Shown here piece after piece: positions 46,741-57,239 of a stretch of DNA of 64,000 nucleotides. Position 1 is the stretch's first letter. Every line of letters starts with the position of its first letter. The stretch is taken from positions 129,016,274 to 129,080,273 of the forward strand of contig CM037877.1 in the NCBI GenBank assembly GCA_021292165.1. Direction: 5' to 3'. Source of the DNA: Shinisaurus crocodilurus. Taxonomy: Eukaryota; Chordata; Lepidosauria; Squamata; Shinisauridae. The notes beneath the pieces are model-generated. The model was not told the origin of the DNA. It saw only the letters and a list, made by a program, of their open reading frames with translations, and did no database searches. The position numbers and the translations under genes were made by a program.

Positions 46741-48037
46741 ACTACCTTTTTTTTACCCGGCGCTGCATTGGTCGTCATTTTCCTATAGGCACTATTTGTT
46801 TGAAATTCCTTAAGGTAGCTGACCGCTGTTTTGAATCGCTCCATAGGAAAGGTCCCCCGGGACTACATAATGGAATCCCAGCTCCCCCGGGAATCCCAGC
46901 TCCCCCGGGAATCCCAGCTCCCCCGGGACTGCACAATGAAATCCCAGTTCCCCTCCCCAGGACTACACAATGAAATCCCTGCTTCCCTCCCTGGACTACA
47001 CAATGAAATCCCTGCCCCCCTGGGACTACACAATGAAATACCTGTGTGTGTCCCCCCGGGACTGCACAATGAAATCCCTGCTTCCCCCCCTGGACTACAC
47101 AGTTAAATCCCTGCTCCCCCGGGACTGCACAATGAAATCCCTGCTCTCCCCCCCGGGACTGCACAATGAAATCCCTGCTTCCCACCCACCCAGGACTACA
47201 CAACAATGAAATCCCAGCTCCCCCCCCCCCCGGGACTACACAATCAAATATCCCCCCCCCGGAACTACACAATCAAATCTCCCCCCCCCCGGGACTACAC
47301 AATGAAATCCCTGCTCCCCCCCCAGGACTACACAATGAAATCCCTGCTCCCCCCCCCTGCCGGGACTGCACAATGAAATCCCTGCTCCCCCCCCAAGACT
47401 ACACAACAATGAAATCCCAGCTCCCGCCCCAGGACTACACAATCAAATATCTCCCCCCCGGGACTACACAATCAAATCTCTCCCCCCCCCTGGGACTACA
47501 CAATGAAATCCCTGCTTCCCTCCCCCCCCCGGGACTACACAATGAAATCCCACCTCCCCCCCAGGACTGCACGACAATGAAATCCCTGCCCCCCCCAGGA
47601 CCACACAATGAAATCCCTGCTCCCCCCCGACACTACACAATGAAATCCCTGCTCTCCCCCCCAGAACTACCCAACAATGAAATCTCAGCCCCACCCCCAC
47701 CCCCGTGTAGGCCCCAGCTGCAGTTCATATGAACATTCTGTTTTGACTTAGGAGATATTTGCATATCCGCCTCTGATTGGGCCCCTGTGGCAGTTCATAA
47801 ATATCTGACAGAAATATCTGATCTTAAAGAAAAATCATAGGAGATATGAGAGTGGGGTGATTTTGCCCCCTTTTTTCACCCCCTTCGGGATGGAATTTCC
47901 AAAAATCCTTCCTTAGTGGGTGTCTACGTCATAAAAACAATGTTCCTTCAAAATTTCACGTTCCTAGATTAAACGGTTTGAGCTGGGCATTGATGAGTCA
48001 GTCAGTCAGTCAGGACTTCTTCTTTTATATATATAGA
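46741..48037 (-). mobile_element. Non-autonomous Helitron with expanded minisatellite
   Basis: On the minus strand the 5' end is TCTATATATATAAAAGAAG at 48037, followed by the GACTGACTGACTGACTCATC block shared with the Helitron at 55747. The 3' side near 46741 shares CGTCATTTTCCTATAGGCAC with the Helitron at 36258. No Rep/helicase. Its unusual size comes from the minisatellite at 46850-47700. Confidence 0.82.
46850..47700. repeat. C-rich minisatellite, about 30-bp unit
   Basis: Roughly 25 units of CCCCGGGACTACACAATGAA followed by ATCCCTGCTCCCC, with variable poly-C length. Both strands are open in several frames only because the unit lacks stops; the encoded peptides are repetitive and have no codon bias. 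Confidence 0.95.
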
Positions 48038-48654
48038 TAATTGACCAGTGATTAGTTTATTGTGGTTTTATTGTTATATGTTAGGTTTTTATTATTCCTG
48101 TTAATTATTTTGAGAGTTCACTAGAAAGAAGTATATACATTTATGTAAATAAATAAATAAAACAGGCAACCAAGCAAACTCATGGTAGAAAACCATTTGG
48201 TAAGTTTGATGTCTGTGACTGGGTCATTACCAGACCAAACAAAGTGCATGGGAAGAGAGGGGCAGGCAGTCAACCAGCTAACTAAATAGAGATTCTCCTG
48301 GGAACGTGACATGGGTGGATCTGGACAGAGAGCAATGCTAAACTGGAGACCAGATTCCTCTCCTCAGCCAGGCACACATGCAGAGAGAGACATGTTAGAG
48401 AAATTCAGGTGCGGGGAATCGGGACACTAGCCTGCATAAACTTTGCATGTGCTAAGCCATGGACAAATTAGGGGATCACCCCCAATTAATTTCCCAATTC
48501 CCACCCAGATACTGTTCCAAAATTTAACCAATTCCCCCTCAATTAATTACCCCACTAACCAAACATCATTACATCCATACATTAAATTCAAAATAAAATA
48601 AAATGGTGCACAATTCCATTAGGGTCAAAATGCTGGGTGGGAGGGCTAGAGCAG

Positions 48655-48712
48655 GGGTGGGCAACTTGCAGCCCTCCAGATGTTTTTGCCTACAACTCCC
48701 ATCAGCCCTAGC
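48655..48712. mobile_element. Fragment of another hAT-type MITE
   Basis: CAGGGGTGGGCAACTTGCAG then CCTCCAGATGTTTTTGCC and CTACAACTCCCATCAGCC. Only the left half is present. Confidence 0.7.
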
Positions 48713-48929
48713 CAGTAGAGGGGGAGGCTGGAAGAAAGGAAGGAAGATGCAGGTTTCGGGGTGGGGAGCAGGGAGAGAGAGAAATGGAGAAAGGACTGGG
48801 CAGCATGGAGGGAGTCTGGAAAGAGAAAGGCAGCAGAGGCAGGCAGGGGTGGTAGTGGAAGGATGGCTCTCCTCCACTTCAGCTGCTCTGCAGCTTCCAG
48901 GGTTGTCTCTCCATGTGGCGGGGTGGCAC

Positions 48930-49215
48930 ACTGTCCTCACAGGGTAGCTTACAATATTACAAAAACAATAACATACAAATTACAATTAAATAGACAGACA
49001 GACAGACAGCAGCAAATTATTTTCAAGCAGCCAAAGTAGACTGGAATAATATGTTTTTATTCAGGTTTAAACAAATAAATGTGTTTTTTTATTAATAAAT
49101 GTGTTTTTATTCAGTTTAAATAAATAAATGTTTTTATTCAAGTTTTTTTTTTTTAAGCCAGCAGTGATGAAGCCATGCATATCTCCCTGTGGAGGGAGTT
49201 CCAAAGGGTCTCATG
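48930..49215 (-). mobile_element. L2-like 3' UTR fragment
   Basis: Contains GGTAGCTTACAATATTACAA and GGAGGGAGTTCCAAAGGG, typical of minus-sense L2 3' UTR, plus three tandem AATAAATGTGTTTTTATTCAG units (49055-49140). Confidence 0.5.
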
Positions 49216-50111
49216 ACTTTCCCCCCAAATCCCAACACATGCACATAGACATACACAGAGGAAGAACAGGAAGGCCCGCAAGAAGTACCATCTCTCCCGC
49301 AATACAGGGCATGGAGATAAACAACGTTCAAGAGGAGCCATACCACACGCACACAAAACCAGGATCTATCTCGCACTTGGGGTACCTGGAGAAGAACTAA
49401 CCTTTTTGGAGGGCACTAAACAGGTATTTTTCCTCCCTTGCTACCACACTCATCTCTTTGTTTCTTCCCCCACTTCCATCTTTCTCTTTCCCTCCTGGAG
49501 GAAAATTGCCCTCACCCCTTGCAATTAAGCTTAGAAAACAAGCTTCCATTGGCACCAATAGATCCCCCCCCCCAAGCTTAGTTGCCATGTAGAGGAGAGC
49601 AGGGGACGGACACGGCACACAGGGTTGGGAGGGTTAATCCTTCCCTCCCCAACTGCAATCCCCCTTGAAATCCTCCCACCCCTGCATGGCAATTAACCTT
49701 AGAAAAAAGCCTCCCATTGGCACAAATAGAATATTTTTTTAAAGCTTAATTACCATGTAGGGGCGATTTGTGGATTATTACAACATGTGGGGAGGGTTAA
49801 TTCTTCCCTCCTCAGCTGCAGTCCCCCTTGAAAATCGCCCCCTGTACAGCAGTTAAGCTGGGGGTGGGGGAAACTTCCATTGGCACTAACGGATATTCAG
49901 GGCTGTGGGATGCTTCCCAAATTTGGGCCCCTGGGAAATAAATTCAGGCCCAGGCATAGAGCAAAACAATACAAAAATGGTTGGCTATGTGAAGGATGAA
50001 CTCAGATGAAATGCCACAGACAAAACTGCACTTGAATGGGTCAGTCAGTTTGTTCTTGATTTCCAGAACCCCAGTATAACGTAATAGAATTTATTTCGGA
50101 CAGCCTCGTAC

Positions 50112-50290
50112 CTCCTTATTGCCTCCCACACTTTGACACCATCATCTCGATAGTAGTAGTATGGAATATCCTCCTTGCTTTCCATGTTTCTTGCCTTGAT
50201 TTCTTCAGGGAAGCAGAGGGAGCTGTAGGTAAAGTGCTTCATTGCTCGCTGGACCATTTGCACATGTCCACCTCCTCCAGTGGCATTTGC
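50112..50290 (-). CDS. ALOX5: ALOX5 exon 10 equivalent
   Basis: 179 bp, acceptor GCTGCCAAAG, donor AAGGAG/GTACGA. Encodes [20 protein letters not shown], then [20 protein letters not shown] and [15 protein letters not shown]. The last two bases join C of exon 11 to give Ser. The open frame upstream of ANATGG is intron reading through, not protein. Confidence 0.98.
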
Positions 50291-50366
50291 CTTTGGCAGC
50301 CAAAACAAGTAATAGAAGGCATTAAGCACGGTCAGTTCCATGGCCATGGAAAGGAATGCTCTAAAC

Positions 50367-50504
50367 CAGTGTTCTCCAACCTTGGGTCCCCAGATGTTTT
50401 TGGCCTACAACTCCCAGCATGCCCCAGCCAGCGTAGCTGGCTGGGGCATGCTGGGAGTTGTAGGCCAAAAATATCTGGGGACCCAAGGTTGGAGGAGAAC
50501 ACTG
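50367..50504. mobile_element. Palindromic MITE family A, full length, perfect TSD
   Basis: 138 bp with a 3-bp GGA duplication near the right end. Target duplication CTCTAAAC at 50359-50366 and 50505-50512. It lies only 76 bp upstream of ALOX5 exon 10. Confidence 0.97.
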
Positions 50505-51140
50505 CTCTAAACAGTGGGGAGGATCCTAAATTGCTAACATGAGTAGCCTGCACTGGAGGATGTAGAGATGGGGGCCTGGGCCACTGGATGCCTGAATGGC
50601 CAAGCTTTAAAGACTGGGGCTTTGATACCCACCCCACACAGCCATGGCATAGCATGGGCCCCCTGTGTGTGCACTATTCACTGGACTAGGATTGGTAATT
50701 GAACTGTGTAAAACAGTTATGGGGTGGGGGTCTTTCCCTGGTATAGAGTAAGAAACCTGGATGCTAAGTGTTAAGAGAGCACAATATGAGAGACTGTAAA
50801 ATATGTTAACTACTTACAGGGCATAGCTGATAAGGCAGGCTCCCTTAGTTGCACCGAAGTTTCAGAGAAAATAAATATTTTAATGGTATATGAATGTTAG
50901 AATTAATAAAATAAATCAGATGTGATAACTGAAGACTGGTTATTGTGTGCATTTGACTTAAATCTGAAGAACAACCAAATGGTTCAGATACTTCAGCCAG
51001 CACAGAATATAGAAGCCTGCTTATTAATAGGTGTGGGCTGATATTCTCATATACCACCTGTTTTGAAGCATCGGCATTGACGGATAGTTTGTTTCTAGAC
51101 TCCATTTAAAATGCTGGTTCTGACTGTTAAACCCCTAACA

Positions 51141-51525
51141 GCGCAATCCTATGAGGCTGCCTGTAACCCGCTGAACCCAGAGGACTACAGGTATCCTATT
51201 GAGAGCGGGAGGAGCACGGCGGATAGAATATCCACTAAGCTCCGCTCGCCCACAAATCGCCCACGATTTCGGACGTCTAGATTTTTTCCTCTCCTTGCGA
51301 GGAGGAGAGGCTGAGGCACCACTTGGATTCCTCAGTATCTGGTTCCCTGCAGTTTCCTTCCGGTGCAGAAAGAACCGCGCCAGCTATGGGGTGGGGGCAG
51401 GAGCTCTGAGGCGGATAGAATATCCACTAAGCTCATCCACTCAGATGAGATTTCTGAGGTTGCAGGGCCTTCCAGGCCAAATCCTATGTCCCCCCAGACA
51501 AGGTCGGGGGAACATAGGATTGTGC
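51141..51525. mobile_element. MITE with GCGCAATCCTATG ends
   Basis: Inverted ends GCGCAATCCTATG and CATAGGATTGTGC flanked by CCTAACA and CCTAAAT (CCTAA shared). Inner direct repeat GGCGGATAGAATATCCACTA near 51218 and 51411. Superfamily not settled. Confidence 0.75.
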
Positions 51526-51965
51526 CCTAAATGGCTTGTGTCCTGATTATCTCAGAAAATTTTCTTCTACACAAACTCCCCAGCCACCTCCCAAAAGCAC
51601 TCAAGGACTTCAGTCTCATGGACAGATTAGGTTAGCCTCCAACAAAAGCAGGGTCTTTTCTGTAGCAGCCCTATATTATGGAACTCCATTCTAAAGAAAG
51701 TTCAGAAAGCCCCTCCCTGCTACTTGACAAGTGAAAAAACCTTTCCACTTCAATTGATCTTTGGGAATTCATTCTTGCTTTGCCCTATTCTATTTTGCTT
51801 TTAGCTGTGGACTTTTATTGTTTATTTTTTGTTGTCATTTTTTTTAGTTTGTATTGTATTATTTTTAATGTTTAACTCACTACAAAACATGTACGAACTG
51901 TGGTCTATACATATTTTAATAAATTAAAAATTTAAATGTATTTTTGAGGGTATTACCATGTAGGG

Positions 51966-52100
51966 CAGTGTTCTCCAACCTTGGGTCCCCAGATGTTTTT
52001 GGCCTACAACTCCCAGCATGACCCAGCCAGCTATGCTGGCTGGGGCATGCTGGGAGTTGTAGGCCAAAAGCATCTGGGGACCCAAGGTTGGGGAGCACTG
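51966..52100. mobile_element. Palindromic MITE family A, full length, perfect TSD
   Basis: 135 bp. Target duplication ATGTAGGG at 51958-51965 and 52101-52108. Right end GGGGAGCACTG has two changes. Confidence 0.97.
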
Positions 52101-52376
52101 ATGTAGGGTGAAGGGGGGGGGGCTATGTGGAAGATACTTCCTTATAGCCAGGGCTTGGAGTTATGACTGACATAGTTCCAGATAGCTGGCCTCCTCCAAC
52201 AGTGCCTGGGTGTGACTGGCCAGCAGCCTCCTCAGCATCTCACCCCAAAAAGTCAGATTAGAAACTGATCTCCAAGTAAGCATAATCTGTTGATGATTTT
52301 TGAGGAGCATTCCATAAACTATCATTTCAGAGCAGCCGGAATATGCTCCAGACCTATGAAAGCAAAACTATCTCAC

Positions 52377-52463
52377 CTTGTCAAAAAGGCCATATTCACA
52401 GATAAGCTGCTCCCGGGCTTTGGTGTTGATGGCTATCGTAAACCGTACATGGGGTATCAAGAG
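52377..52463 (-). CDS. ALOX5: ALOX5 exon 9 equivalent
   Basis: 87 bp, 29 codons, acceptor GGTTTACAG, donor GACAAG/GTGAGA. Encodes [20 protein letters not shown] and ICEYGLFDK. An 87-bp exon at this place is typical of mammalian lipoxygenase genes. Confidence 0.98.
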
Positions 52464-52582
52464 CTGTAAACCAGAAGAGAAAGCAGCTCAGGATGAAATA
52501 TTCCTTACACAGTTTTCCCAACATAATATGATTGGTTCACAAACCAAACTACTTCCAAACAATGAACTACAGAACCTCAGTT

Positions 52583-52754
52583 TCATAGATTCACAGGATC
52601 ATAGAGTTGGAAGGGGCCTACAAGGCTATTGAGTCCAACTCCCTGCTTAATGCAGGAAAGTAGAGGAAGGGTCTCCCATCCAAGTAATAACCAGGCCTGA
52701 CCCGGCTTAGCTTTCCACGCTCAGACAAGCTGAGCCAGCGTGAGCCACAGGCCT
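52583..52754 (-). mobile_element. 5S rRNA-derived SINE with CR1-like tail, copy 2
   Basis: Reverse complement of the unit at 24741: CCCATCCAAGTAATAACCAG and CCGGCTTAGCTTTCCACGCT. CR1-like end CATAGAGTTGGAAGGGGCCT at the left. Confidence 0.9.
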
Positions 52755-52995
52755 GTATTGGGTCCATGCTTTTAAATAAACTACCTGTACAGACAATGAA
52801 AGCAACCTCAAAACATATTCCTTTACAAGTCGATTTGACATACACTGCCAGATAACAAGACTGCGATATGAGAAACAAGTTGTTTATACTGTCAAAAGAT
52901 TCAGCAACATGTTGGACTCCACTGGAATTGCAGTTTTAATATGGCTCTGCTTTGCGTATTTAGGTATTTCAGAGAAGCCTTAGGGATACACATAC

Positions 52996-53018
52996 CAGTG
53001 TTCTCCAACCTTGGGTCC
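52996..53018. mobile_element. Palindromic MITE family A, short left fragment
   Basis: CAGTGTTCTCCAACCTTGGG followed by unrelated sequence; 55 bp before the next copy. Confidence 0.8.
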
Positions 53019-53072
53019 TAAGAAACGGGGAGTGGCTATAATCATTCCAAATAATCCCCCTTTATAGCAGAG

Positions 53073-53161
53073 CAGTGTTCTCCAACCTTGGGTCCCCAGG
53101 TGGTTTTGGCCTACAACTCCCAGCATGCCCCAGCCAGGGGACCCAAGGTTGGAGAACACTG
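53073..53161. mobile_element. Palindromic MITE family A, right arm shortened
   Basis: Left arm intact through CAGCATGCCCCAGCCAG, then directly GGGACCCAAGGTTGGAG to CACTG. Confidence 0.92.
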
Positions 53162-54009
53162 GCTTAGAACACTGGCGTTGTTGTCCAAGTACACTTCAGA
53201 GCCTGTTAATAATAGAGTTATAAGGAAGCTGATGTCACATATCCCTTTCTTCACTAACCAATCTTGCACATTACCTTCCAACTTCAGACCAAGGATTTGC
53301 CACTTGACTTGAATACTTTATTTGTATATTTATGTACTGCATCGCTCTAATACCATTCCAATTAAAATTATTCAAAACTAATTAAAATTGGCCCTAATGG
53401 TAGTATAACCATTACTGTGCGTCTCTACTGGATGTCTCTTCTTCCCTTCTGTCTCCGCTCTCAAATCAGACTTCTCTTCCATACAGTTCAAACTTCCTTT
53501 TCATTATGGTGCCAGATATGTATGTAGGGTGGCCTTTTGAATAGTGATAGTGAAACTTAGGGCCAACCAAGCTATGTGAAATGTGTGATTGCATTTCAAG
53601 TATCTGTGTTTGTTTTTAAATTTAAACAGAAGCTGTGGGTCAGGATTGGAATGCATATGTGCGTGTGTGTTTAAAGAAAATCCTCTGTGCTATGGTCCTG
53701 ATGAAAAATGCCAAGCTGAAAAATCTGATATTTGACCCCAAAAGGAAGGTCTAATTGGCAGTAATAGTGGCTTGCCTCCCAGGAAGCGGGGTGTGTGCTT
53801 AGTGGCTATTTTTAGTGGGATGGCAATGCAGAGGGAAAGGGCTAAAAAACCCTCCTCATGTACACAGTCCTGATTGTTGCAACCTCCCCCATCCTCAGCT
53901 ATTTAAATAAAATGTGATCAACATTTGATAGATCACCACGTTAAGCCCTTACTCCCCAGCTTGGATTAAGAAAATGCTTTACACCTTCCATATACAACGG
54001 AATATGGAA

Positions 54010-54260
54010 GGTGTAAAGTGCGTTCAGCAGACTTAATCCATGTATGGTGGGGTTGTTGTGGGGAAACACAGTTTTTGAAGGCAGTCAAGCATGTTATTCA
54101 GAAGATTTTGGGAACCAAATTTACTCTTTCTGTTACAGTGGCTCTGTTAATAGGTTGGCATTCAATTGGAAAAAAGAATGTTAATGGGCCAAGCAATCCC
54201 ATGCTCCTGGTTAAGCAGGCAGGCAGGCCCCTTACATTGCTGCCAAGCCCGCATAACATA
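54010..54260 (+). mobile_element. L1 LINE ORF2 fragment
   Basis: Frame ADLIHVWWGCCGETQFLKAV, then IQKILGTKFTLSV, matches the HMWW..C..FW block of L1 ORF2. Preceded by a short palindrome (TTACACCTTCCATAT / ATATGGAAGGTGTAA, 53980-54017). Confidence 0.75.
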
Positions 54261-54350
54261 GCTCAGCACAGAAGTTGAGGAGAGAGAAAAATGCCATTAC
54301 AAAAAGCACAGAATGGACAGCAACAACCTCAAGCATCTATGGCAGCGATT

Positions 54351-54398
<48 letters not shown>
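54351..54398. repeat. (ATG)n microsatellite
   Basis: Sixteen ATG units. They give poly-Met on one strand and poly-His on the other; neither is a gene. Confidence 0.97.
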
Positions 54399-55142
54399 CA
54401 ACCGCCACCATCTTCCATCAATCATAGGCTGGCATGGCAATATGCCCCATCTCAGCCAGTCACAGAAAGAGCTAATCCACTCACAGCAATTGGAGATGCT
54501 CTCGGATAATCTTCCCACCCTGCCCCACCCCACACACTATCTGCCAGGTATGATAATGCCACAGCACTTTGTCTTGCATCAGTTACGGTGGAAGTGGCGG
54601 GAAGGACCCATCAACTAGGGGTTTCCGGGAATCCCAGCACACAGTGGTTTGAATTCCCTTAAACTTATACCATTCTCACATACACTGTTCATAAACACCC
54701 TTTTGACCACATAACTCAAAGAAAAGAAAGGGTGGGGAGTATAACAGAGCACCAAAAGACCACAGACCTCACCGGGACAAGGCACCAAGACCTACTAAGT
54801 AATGGGCAGGGGGAGTCTTTTGCCCAGGAGGAACTAGGACAGACAAGAAGGAAAGCCGGAACAAGCAACCTCCATTAGCATACAGCATGGAATTGAGAAA
54901 TAGGAGGAACAAGGCCCCGTTTACTTTTTGCATGCCTGGCTAATAATTGTCTGGTAAGGACCAAGGAGCTCCTGTGACTCAATCCATACTGCATACTCCA
55001 CAGAACAGCTCACTACTCACCCAACCAGGATTCAGACCGGAAACAGAGCCATCATGGCACGTTTGTCATTTGCTTGCCTATAGACCTAGTTCCTAGTGAA
55101 CTAGGACATAGGAAGTTATTGTCAGAATATTGTCCGTCTAGC

Positions 55143-55226
55143 CCAGTATTGTCTATAATAGCTGGCTGGGACATGCTGGGAGTTGTAGGCCAAAAACATA
55201 TGGGGACCCAAGGTTGGAGAACACTG
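55143..55226. mobile_element. Palindromic MITE family A, right-half copy
   Basis: Right arm GCTGGCTGGGACATGCTGGG to GAACACTG; the left arm is reduced to CAGTATTGTC. Confidence 0.9.
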
Positions 55227-55746
55227 GTCTGCTATGACTGGCAGTAGCTCTCCATGGCCTAAATGCAGAGGTCTTTCACCTCACATGCTACCTACGGTAA
55301 TCCTTTTTCAACTAGAGATGCCAATGATTGAATATGGGAATTGCTGCATGCAAAGCAATGGTCCGCATCAGGACCACGTCAGTTGCATAAGGAAAACAGC
55401 TCAGGTCTCACATTCAGGAGATCTCCAGTTCAAATATAGGATGTGATATCCTACTGGGAAAAGCTGCTGCCCTCTACCCACAGGGCATGGGAAACGTTCA
55501 AGAATTGCCATTTCAAGGCCCTCCAGGCTTGTAGAGGTGGCAGCTGCTGACAGAGCTGTCTTCCCTTTTCCCATGTCTTCCCCAAGGGGTGGGATTTCAG
55601 GGATGGGCAGGGAGCAGTAGCAGGTTGGATGTATCCTACAGGTTCCCAACACTGCTTTAGAATGTATTTGCTGTATTGCTTACATAGTGCAGATATTAAG
55701 GTGGGTGCCCTAGCTTATAAGAGCCACTAAGTCTAACTTATATCTC

Positions 55747-56458
55747 TCTATATATAAAAGAAGGTGTCTTGACTGACTGACTGACTCATCAACGCCCAGC
55801 TCAAACCGATTTATCTAGGAATGTGAAATTTTGAAGGGACTTTGCTTTTATGACGTAGACCCCCACTAAGGAAGGATTTTGGGAAATTCCATCCCTAAGG
55901 GGGTGAAAAAAGCGGCCAAAATTGCCCCACTCTCATATCTGCAGTTCTGCAAATAGGCCTCACCTCATAACTGCTGCAGGAGCCAACTTGCTGCACGAGC
56001 CAATAGCAGCAGTTATGCAAATAGCCCATACTGTTCATATGAATTCCTGCAGGGGCCAATAGGGCTGGGTATGCAAATCTCCCCTAGGCCATTTAGAATG
56101 TTCTCTGAGGGGGTGAAAAGGGAGGGAAATGTTTTACATGATGGGGTGAAAAGGGAGGGAAACTTTTAAAATGACTGACTGTTGTGTGTGGGGCATCGTC
56201 GCATAGGCTCCATCACGTTTAGACGGATCTACCCCAAACTTGGCATGGTCACTCTTCATCACCTGTAGACTCTGAGGATTAACCTGATTTTTCTTTACGA
56301 ACAGATATTTCTGTCACAAAAGATTTATGCTGCCAGAACCCAGCCTAAACGTTACACTTTCAGTCAGAGACACTGCATCTTTTCTATACATGTTTCTTTT
56401 AAAAACAATTATACCAAATCCTAAAATCCACACGAGCGAAGCCCCGGGCAAAAGCTAG
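55747..56458 (+). mobile_element. Non-autonomous Helitron, complete ends
   Basis: 5' end TCTATATATAAAAGAAGG with the GACTGACTGACTGACTC block; 3' end GAAGCCCCGGGCAAAAGCTAG followed by T, the CTAG/T terminus of Helitrons. 712 bp, no ORF. Its 5' 200 bp match the right side of the copy at 46741-48037. Confidence 0.88.
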
Positions 56459-56956
56459 TAAAAAAATATGCTGAGAAACATAAAATCACAACATGCTTGT
56501 ATACTGAAGAGTGCAGAAAATTTAACCACAGCAGTAATAACACTTACCATTAAACTGATCATTTCATACGTAGCAACTTTCTTTGAATGTATCATTATAT
56601 AAACTGATTACTGGATGTAGTTCAAGTTCAAATTCTTACTTACATGAACCAAAAAGGAAAGGCATTAAATACAACAAATTAGCAGGAGAGAAACAGTTCT
56701 CAGAAGTACCAAAATTTATTCAGGCCCAACATCTTTCAGAACCAAGGTGGCAATCAGCAACCTCCTTGGCTCTCTTATTTACTGAATCAAATCCATTGTC
56801 CCTGAAGAAGGAATTCTGTTTCTGAAATGCATTGAGCATGAATAAATTTTTGGCACTTCTGAGAACTGTTTCTCTCCTGCTCATTTGTCAAATCCTTACT
56901 TAACCATCAAGGCTTCTTTGAGTGTCTGTTTGCTCTAGGCTTAACTGCATTAATAC

Positions 56957-57119
56957 AGGCCTGTGGCTCAGCTTGTCTGAGCGTGGAAAGCTAAGCAGGG
57001 TCAAGCCTGGTTATTACTTGGATGGGAGACCCCTCCTCTAGTTTCCTGCATTGAGCAGGGGGTTGGACTGGATAGCCTTGTAGGCTCCTTCCAACTCTAT
57101 GATCTATGAAATCTATGAA
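56957..57119 (+). mobile_element. 5S rRNA-derived SINE with CR1-like tail, copy 3
   Basis: AAAGCTAAGCAGGGTCAAGC, GGTTATTACTTGGATGGGAG, then CATTGAGCAGGGGGTTGGAC and ATCTATGAAATCTATGAAAG. The ATCTATGAA end units resemble the terminal ATTCTATG of CR1. Confidence 0.92.
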
Positions 57120-57130
57120 AGGACTTTCAA

Positions 57131-57136
<6 letters not shown>

Positions 57137-57175
<39 letters not shown>
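57137..57175. repeat. (AC)n microsatellite
   Basis: About 19 AC units after GCGCGC, 65 bp from an ALOX5 exon. Confidence 0.97.
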
Positions 57176-57178
<3 letters not shown>

Positions 57179-57239
57179 GGGATGTGAAGTCCCCGTCCCC
57201 CCGCAGTGCTTACACTATTTAAGCACCAAAATAACCCAC

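Larger units (their letters stand above)
45708..50111. other. ALOX5: ALOX5 intron
   Basis: 4.4 kb. Holds a CR1 5' fragment, a Helitron with minisatellite, a MITE fragment and an L2 3' piece. 49220-50111 shows no recognisable feature except poly-C and poly-T tracts. Confidence 0.85.
50505..52376. other. ALOX5: ALOX5 intron
   Basis: Between exons 9 and 10. Holds two MITEs (51141-51525 and 51966-52100). The remainder is AT-rich unassigned sequence. Confidence 0.85.
52464..57239. other. ALOX5: ALOX5 intron
   Basis: 4.8 kb. Contains two 5S-derived SINEs, MITEs, an L1 fragment, a trinucleotide repeat and a Helitron. 54560-55140 and 56460-56950 show no identifiable feature. Confidence 0.85.

Noticed and set aside
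46850..47700. CRISPR-like array of regularly spaced 30-bp repeats
   Set aside because: Repeats are directly tandem with only poly-C length variation between them, no unique spacers, and sit inside a Helitron in a vertebrate intron.
46775..47732. Long repetitive open frames on both strands of the minisatellite
   Set aside because: They arise because the repeat unit has no stop in several frames. No start context, splice sites or conserved residues.
50291..50347. N-terminal extension [19 protein letters not shown] of the ALOX5 exon
   Set aside because: Intronic; the human protein and the exon 9 donor place the junction at ANATGG.
54291..54509. Poly-Met / poly-His protein
   Set aside because: An ATG microsatellite read in frame beside an L1 fragment.
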